A DNA stretch of 17,659 nt from CAZAKZ01 sp964485695. Its GTDB lineage: Bacteria > Planctomycetota > JAFGQW01. The position numbers and the translations under genes are program-made. The stretch covers positions 1-17,659 of the forward strand of contig CAZAKZ010000118.1 in NCBI GenBank assembly GCA_964485695.1. Reading direction: 5' to 3'. This document shows positions 14,308 to 17,659 of the stretch, piece by piece. The notes under the pieces are model-generated. The model ran no database searches, was not told where the DNA came from, and worked only from the letters and a program-made list of their open reading frames with translations. Position 1 is the stretch's first letter. The number at the start of each line of letters is the position of its first letter.

Positions 14308-14566
14308 AGCAGTCGTGACTCAGAACGGTTAGTCCTTTCGCAGTTGGCAAACCGCCTTCGGTCGATGTTTCGTCGATGTGACGGAAGTCGGCAGTCAGAA
14401 GCCGCTATCGCGCACCCGACGCGTTGGCGCTTCTTGCTGCGAACACGAGCGCGGGATCGATCATGGTGTTGGACTAATTTGGCGCCTTGATGCGCTGCTT
14501 GAAATCGCGACAATGGCAAGCTGGTCTACAAACATGCACGGGCTTTTCTGTGCGCGGGAGAACGCC

Positions 14567-14626
14567 ATGGTGCAACTCCAGGAAGAAAACACGGCGTTGA
14601 AGACCAAGAAGGAAACTGGCACCTGA
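14567..14626 (+). CDS. Possible 19-residue open frame, or the end of a decayed longer gene
   Basis: ATG at 14567 follows GGGAG at 14556-14560 with 6 nt spacing, a good ribosome site, and encodes a charged helical peptide ending in KKETGT. The same frame is open upstream, with other ATGs at 14534, 14513 and 14378, so it may instead be the tail of a longer or broken gene. It ends 74 bp before the SEFIR start on the same strand. There is no recognisable family and coding status is doubtful. Confidence 0.2.
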   Translation: MVQLQEENTALKTKKETGT

Positions 14627-14635
14627 CGGCTCGAA

Positions 14636-14650
14636 TCGACTCGAAGTCGA
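14636..14650 (+). repeat. Small hairpin before the SEFIR gene
   Basis: TCGACT-CGA-AGTCGA has 6-bp perfect arms around a 3-nt loop. It lies 10 bp after the small open frame and 50 bp before the SEFIR start. It could be a weak attenuator or operator; no U-tract follows. Confidence 0.3.
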
Positions 14651-14700
14651 GGCATTGCACTGTCTTCAACCGGACCATCAGTTCCAGATAGGGGAGCGCG

Positions 14701-16152
14701 ATGGCAGAGTACTTAACGCCGAAGGCGTTCATTTCGTACAGTTGGACTTCGGAAGAGCACGTCGACTGGGTCGTTGAGCTTGCAAAGCGTCTCAAGAGCA
14801 ACGGCGTCGAGGTGATTCTGGATCAATGGCATCTGAGAGGCGGTCAAGACAAATACGTCTTCATGGAAAAGATGGTCACGGACCCGTCTGTGACAAAGGT
14901 GCTCTGCATCTGTGACAAGACCTACGTGGAGAAAGCCGACGCGCGCAAGGGCGGCGTAGGAACCGAATCGCAGATCATCTCGCAGGAGATCTACGAAAAG
15001 GTAGATCAGGAGAAGTTCCTGCCGCTGATTAAGGAACGGGATGAGACCGGTAAAGAGTATGTGCCGGTGTTTTTCAAGTCTCGTATCTATTTTGACTTTT
15101 CCGACGCAGATGAATTCGAGCGGTCGTATGACGCTCTGCTGCGCAACATCTTCGGGAAGCCGGATCGGGTTGAACCTCCTCTCGGAAAGCCACCGGCGCA
15201 TATTCTGCGCGACGACATCCCCACCCCCAAGGTCCTTGTCGAGCTTGCTCGGGCAAAAGATGCGATCGCGAAAGAGAAGTCGAATGCCTTGGCGATGGTC
15301 GACGACTATTTCGACGCTTTCGTGAGGGGATTGAGCGACTTCCGCCTTGATATCTCAGGCGATGAGCCTTTTGACGAGAAGATCATCAAGAGTATCGAAC
15401 AGTTCACTGGATATCGAGATGGCTTTATTGATCTGATATTGCTCATCGGGCAGCACTATCCCGACGATGAGGATGCAATCGAACGCGTCGCGTCGTTTTT
15501 TGAAACACTTGGGCCATATCTCGAAATGCCCTTGATCGCGGGTAGTCATCGGGAGGACGAGGTCGACAACTTTCGGTTCTTCATTTACGAACTCGTGGTC
15601 TACGCAATCGCTTGTTTGATCAAAGTACGGACGTACGCTGCCGCGGCTCATCTGCTGAAGCGTGAGTACGTGATGCGGCTGCGGTTCGGCGACAATCAAA
15701 TAACGAGAGGCAGTGTCGGCGCGTTCAACATCTACATGGAGGGACTGGAGCGAAGGCGACAGGCACGGCTAAAGACGAATCGCACCACCATCGCCGGGGA
15801 TTTGACGGTCCAACGGGCGACGCACACGAGGATCAGCGCGGACAACCTGGTACAGGCTGACTTCCTTTTGTATGTACATGGAGCATTCGGGAGGGGTCGG
15901 ACGATCAACTGGGTGCCGCGTGTTGGCTTGTTTACGAGTGGGACCCTTGAACTTTTTGCTCGCGCAACGACGCCCAGTGGAGCCCGAGCTGTTGAAACGC
16001 TCTTGGGTATCGCCTCTGTCCGCGATATCCTAACTGTGCTCAATGATTCCCAGAAGGTACAGGCGCTTGCAAGCATGGTCAGAGGACACTTTTTGCGCCA
16101 GTTCAGCATCCCGACGGCAATGAATGCCGAAGAGATTCAGCGGCTCATGTGA
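14701..16152 (+). CDS. SEFIR (TIR-like) domain protein, candidate antiphage or signalling protein
   Basis: This 483-residue protein starts at an ATG with GGGGAG 4 nt upstream. Residues 6 to about 150 form a SEFIR domain: KAFISYSWTSEEHVDWVVELA, then a strand ending GVEVILDQW, GGQDKYVFMEKM and KVLCICDKTY. Glu56 in the FMEKM helix is a candidate for the catalytic Glu of NAD-cleaving TIR domains; I infer this by position only. Residues about 190-345 look alpha-helical (FIYELVVYAIACLIKVRTYAAAAHLL), a region type seen in other stand-alone defence-like proteins. Residues 345-483 are unassigned and may sense a trigger. No signal peptide or membrane segment is seen, so it is cytoplasmic. No other defence gene sits beside it. 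Its composition is less GC-rich than its neighbours and it is flanked by gene-poor DNA, consistent with horizontal transfer. SEFIR is a firm call; immunity is inferred. Confidence 0.85.
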   Translation: MAEYLTPKAFISYSWTSEEHVDWVVELAKRLKSNGVEVILDQWHLRGGQDKYVFMEKMVTDPSVTKVLCICDKTYVEKADARKGGVGTESQIISQEIYEKVDQEKFLPLIKERDETGKEYVPVFFKSRIYFDFSDADEFERSYDALLRNIFGKPDRVEPPLGKPPAHILRDDIPTPKVLVELARAKDAIAKEKSNALAMVDDYFDAFVRGLSDFRLDISGDEPFDEKIIKSIEQFTGYRDGFIDLILLIGQHYPDDEDAIERVASFFETLGPYLEMPLIAGSHREDEVDNFRFFIYELVVYAIACLIKVRTYAAAAHLLKREYVMRLRFGDNQITRGSVGAFNIYMEGLERRRQARLKTNRTTIAGDLTVQRATHTRISADNLVQADFLLYVHGAFGRGRTINWVPRVGLFTSGTLELFARATTPSGARAVETLLGIASVRDILTVLNDSQKVQALASMVRGHFLRQFSIPTAMNAEEIQRLM

Positions 16153-16517
16153 TATTCGTGAGGGCGGGCATACGCGATGATCGAATTTACCGAGATTCCC
16201 CACGAGACTCAGTCGCTCCGAGTGAACCGCCTTTACTTGAGCGAAAGTCGAATGCGCATCGGTCCGACACGCCGCCGCAGTTTGGCCGACCGCCGTTGCG
16301 CGCGGAGGTGAAATCGACCTCTGCACTTTTGGACTGCACTAGAAGCACAGATGTCCGACACACCTCTGAAGTTTTCGACCGCGAGAAAGGTGCTTCGGTC
16401 TGATGATACAACGACGGACCTCCGATCAGCGCCGACTTGTGTTGCGGCAATTTTGAGATTCCGCCGGGACCACAGGATCTCGTTCTTCACGCGTCAGCGG
16501 CCCAAGAACGTGTAGTG
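16153..16517. other. 365-bp stretch without a convincing gene
   Basis: Short open frames of about 85 codons exist on both strands (for example minus 16233-16490), but they overlap each other, lack ribosome sites and resemble no family. Two CCGACAC-containing repeats lie here. No terminator with a U-tract was seen after the SEFIR stop at 16152 or after the right-edge gene, which ends here from the other side. Confidence 0.5.
16261..16270. repeat. GGTCCGACAC short repeat, copy 2 (near-copy at 16352-16361)
   Basis: This is identical over ten bases to 14171-14180. A one-mismatch copy, TGTCCGACAC, is at 16352-16361. Seen together they bracket the SEFIR gene, but the length is too short to prove common origin. 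Confidence 0.25.
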
Positions 16518-17659
16518 CTAGTCGGCGGTCGCTTTCGATTTCCAGGTCACTGCGTAGCGGCCGGCGCCGGGCGTTCCGACGGTCAACACCAGGCGGTCGT
16601 TCTCCCAGGTGAAATCGGCCGCGCCGAGTGGCTGCTGGGTGCCGGCCGCGAGCGCCAGGGCTTGGACGTGCTTGGGATCGGCCGAAGGTGCCAGAGCCTG
16701 CAGGTCAAGGCTCACGCGGAAACGCTTGTCACGAGGATAGGGAAAGACGATCAACCGCTTCGGCTCTCGCTGGATCTTCGCAGAACCATCGATGGCCACT
16801 CTACCGAAATCAATCCACGTGCCGGGCGGATTCAGGTTGGCGGTAAAGTCGACTTCCGCATTGGCTCTTGGCTGATTGTCCGTAGTGACCTTTTCCGCGG
16901 TGATGTTGGTGATCTTGCCGGCCTGCCTTTCAAGTTTCAATCGCGCGACCAGGATGCGGTCGCCGCCGCTTTGGACTCCCTTCAGCCTCACGCGCTGGCC
17001 GCGATGCAATCCCATGACCAATTCGTAGACGTCGTGCTTGTCGGAAACCGAAAGGTCGTACGGCCCGTCGACGATCACGTCCCCCTTGCGCCACTGATCC
17101 GTCGGCTTGGGCAAGGTGTGATCCTGCTGGAAGTGGATGCCTTCCGCGCTCAGACTTTCCGTGTGAATCCCGTGTACGAAGCAGTGATGGTTTCGATCCA
17201 AGGTGTCGTTCACTAGCCACTCGTACGTCACCTGGGCTCGGTTCCCGCCCAGGTACTTGAACTCGCGAAGCCGTGGTTCGATGTCTTTCCGTGAGTGCCG
17301 GTAAGGCATCGGAAAATGGGTGCGGGCGTCTGCGAAGATGTACTCCGGGCAGTCGGCGTAGTCGGCCCACTTGCCCTCGCGCAGGGTAGTACTGACCTCG
17401 GTCTCCGGCCCCAAGGCGAGGAAGCCCCATTGCGGGAGCAACCGGCCTTCGACTTGCCACGGCTCGGCGCGCCAGTTGACCCACAGCCGCAGTCCGCTGT
17501 CGTAACGGATACGCTGCCGCGAAGTGTCACCTGCGACCAGCGCCGCGCTTGCGGTGACGAACTGGCCGTCCACCTCGTAACGGATCTCTACAGGCCGGGC
17601 TGTGCCGTACAGTCGCTGGACGGGGTGCATCAGGTGATGCTCGCGTATGACCCACGGAA
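16518..17659 (-). CDS. C-terminal part of a large, probably exported protein with a glycosidase-like beta-sandwich; 5' end beyond window
   Basis: The frame is open from the right edge to a TAG at 16518, giving 379 visible residues; a Met at 17630 is internal, because the frame continues upstream without a stop. The first visible 80 residues (IRYDSGLRLWVNWRAEPW, then LLPQWGFLAL) resemble the C-terminal beta-sandwich that follows the catalytic barrel in some large glycosidases, where a Y-x-(D/N)-G-x-x-(V/L)-W-V-N phrase precedes a line ending in G-F-L-A. Then come a Tyr/His-rich stretch (KWADYADCPEYIFAD, DRNHHCFVHGIH) and two or more beta-rich segments to the end. No catalytic site can be named from this part. 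With the sulfatase and GH127 genes at the other end of the window, a carbohydrate-related role is reasonable but unproven. Confidence 0.8.
   Translation of the reverse strand, partial: PWVIREHHLMHPVQRLYGTARPVEIRYEVDGQFVTASAALVAGDTSRQRIRYDSGLRLWVNWRAEPWQVEGRLLPQWGFLALGPETEVSTTLREGKWADYADCPEYIFADARTHFPMPYRHSRKDIEPRLREFKYLGGNRAQVTYEWLVNDTLDRNHHCFVHGIHTESLSAEGIHFQQDHTLPKPTDQWRKGDVIVDGPYDLSVSDKHDVYELVMGLHRGQRVRLKGVQSGGDRILVARLKLERQAGKITNITAEKVTTDNQPRANAEVDFTANLNPPGTWIDFGRVAIDGSAKIQREPKRLIVFPYPRDKRFRVSLDLQALAPSADPKHVQALALAAGTQQPLGAADFTWENDRLVLTVGTPGAGRYAVTWKSKATAD

Larger units (their letters stand above)
13734..14700. other. 967-bp stretch without a convincing gene
   Basis: Several open frames cross this region on both strands, but none has a recognisable family, a steady codon pattern and a good ribosome site together. 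The promoter of the SPASM enzyme should lie near 13734-13860 on the minus strand. Further along I see the GGTCCGACAC copy at 14171, the palindrome at 14293, the small open frame at 14567 and the hairpin at 14636. Composition is visibly less GC-rich than the radical SAM genes. Decayed genes or an island boundary would fit. Confidence 0.5.

Noticed and set aside
16233..16490. Overlapping frames of about 85 codons on both strands after the SEFIR gene
   Set aside because: They lack ribosome sites and mutually overlap with unstructured Arg/Ser-rich translations; noncoding is the simpler reading.

Overview
The window looks like a chromosomal piece of a Planctomycetota bacterium. This is inferred from gene content: a formylglycine-type sulfatase beside a GH127/DUF1680 glycosidase, a PDZ-Sel1 protein, several large secreted proteins of unknown function, and high GC. 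No rRNA, tRNA, CRISPR array or intact transposase was seen.

Layout. Positions 1-2607 (minus): a GH127-like beta-L-arabinofuranosidase cut by the left edge, preceded on its strand by an exported sulfatase; together they suggest attack on a sulfated plant or algal glycan. Positions 2695-9422 (minus): three exported proteins. One carries a PDZ domain and about ten Sel1 repeats. The other two, of 789 and about 719 residues, are tandem paralogues with a helical N-terminus, Ig/PKD-like segments and a shared module I do not recognise. The close same-strand packing suggests one or more operons.

Positions 9423-13733 hold the most interesting locus. A 311-bp divergent region leads to a 130-residue protein with a twin-arginine signal, a lipobox and then seven Cys-Leu-x-Val-type repeats spaced by Pro/Glu-rich linkers. 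Twelve bases later starts a B12-binding-type radical SAM enzyme. A SPASM-type radical SAM enzyme with a roughly 340-residue C-terminal extension lies convergent to it, 16 bp from its stop. I read this as a candidate ribosomally made, post-translationally modified peptide (RiPP) system: a multi-core precursor matured by two radical SAM enzymes in the cytoplasm and exported by Tat as a surface lipoprotein. That function is inference.

Positions 13734-16517: a SEFIR (TIR-like) protein, likely an immune or signalling gene, sits alone between two stretches (967 and 365 bp) with no convincing gene but with palindromes and short repeats, as in an accessory island. Positions 16518-17659 (minus): the C-terminal part of a protein running off the right edge, whose first visible part resembles the beta-sandwich found at the end of some large glycosidases.
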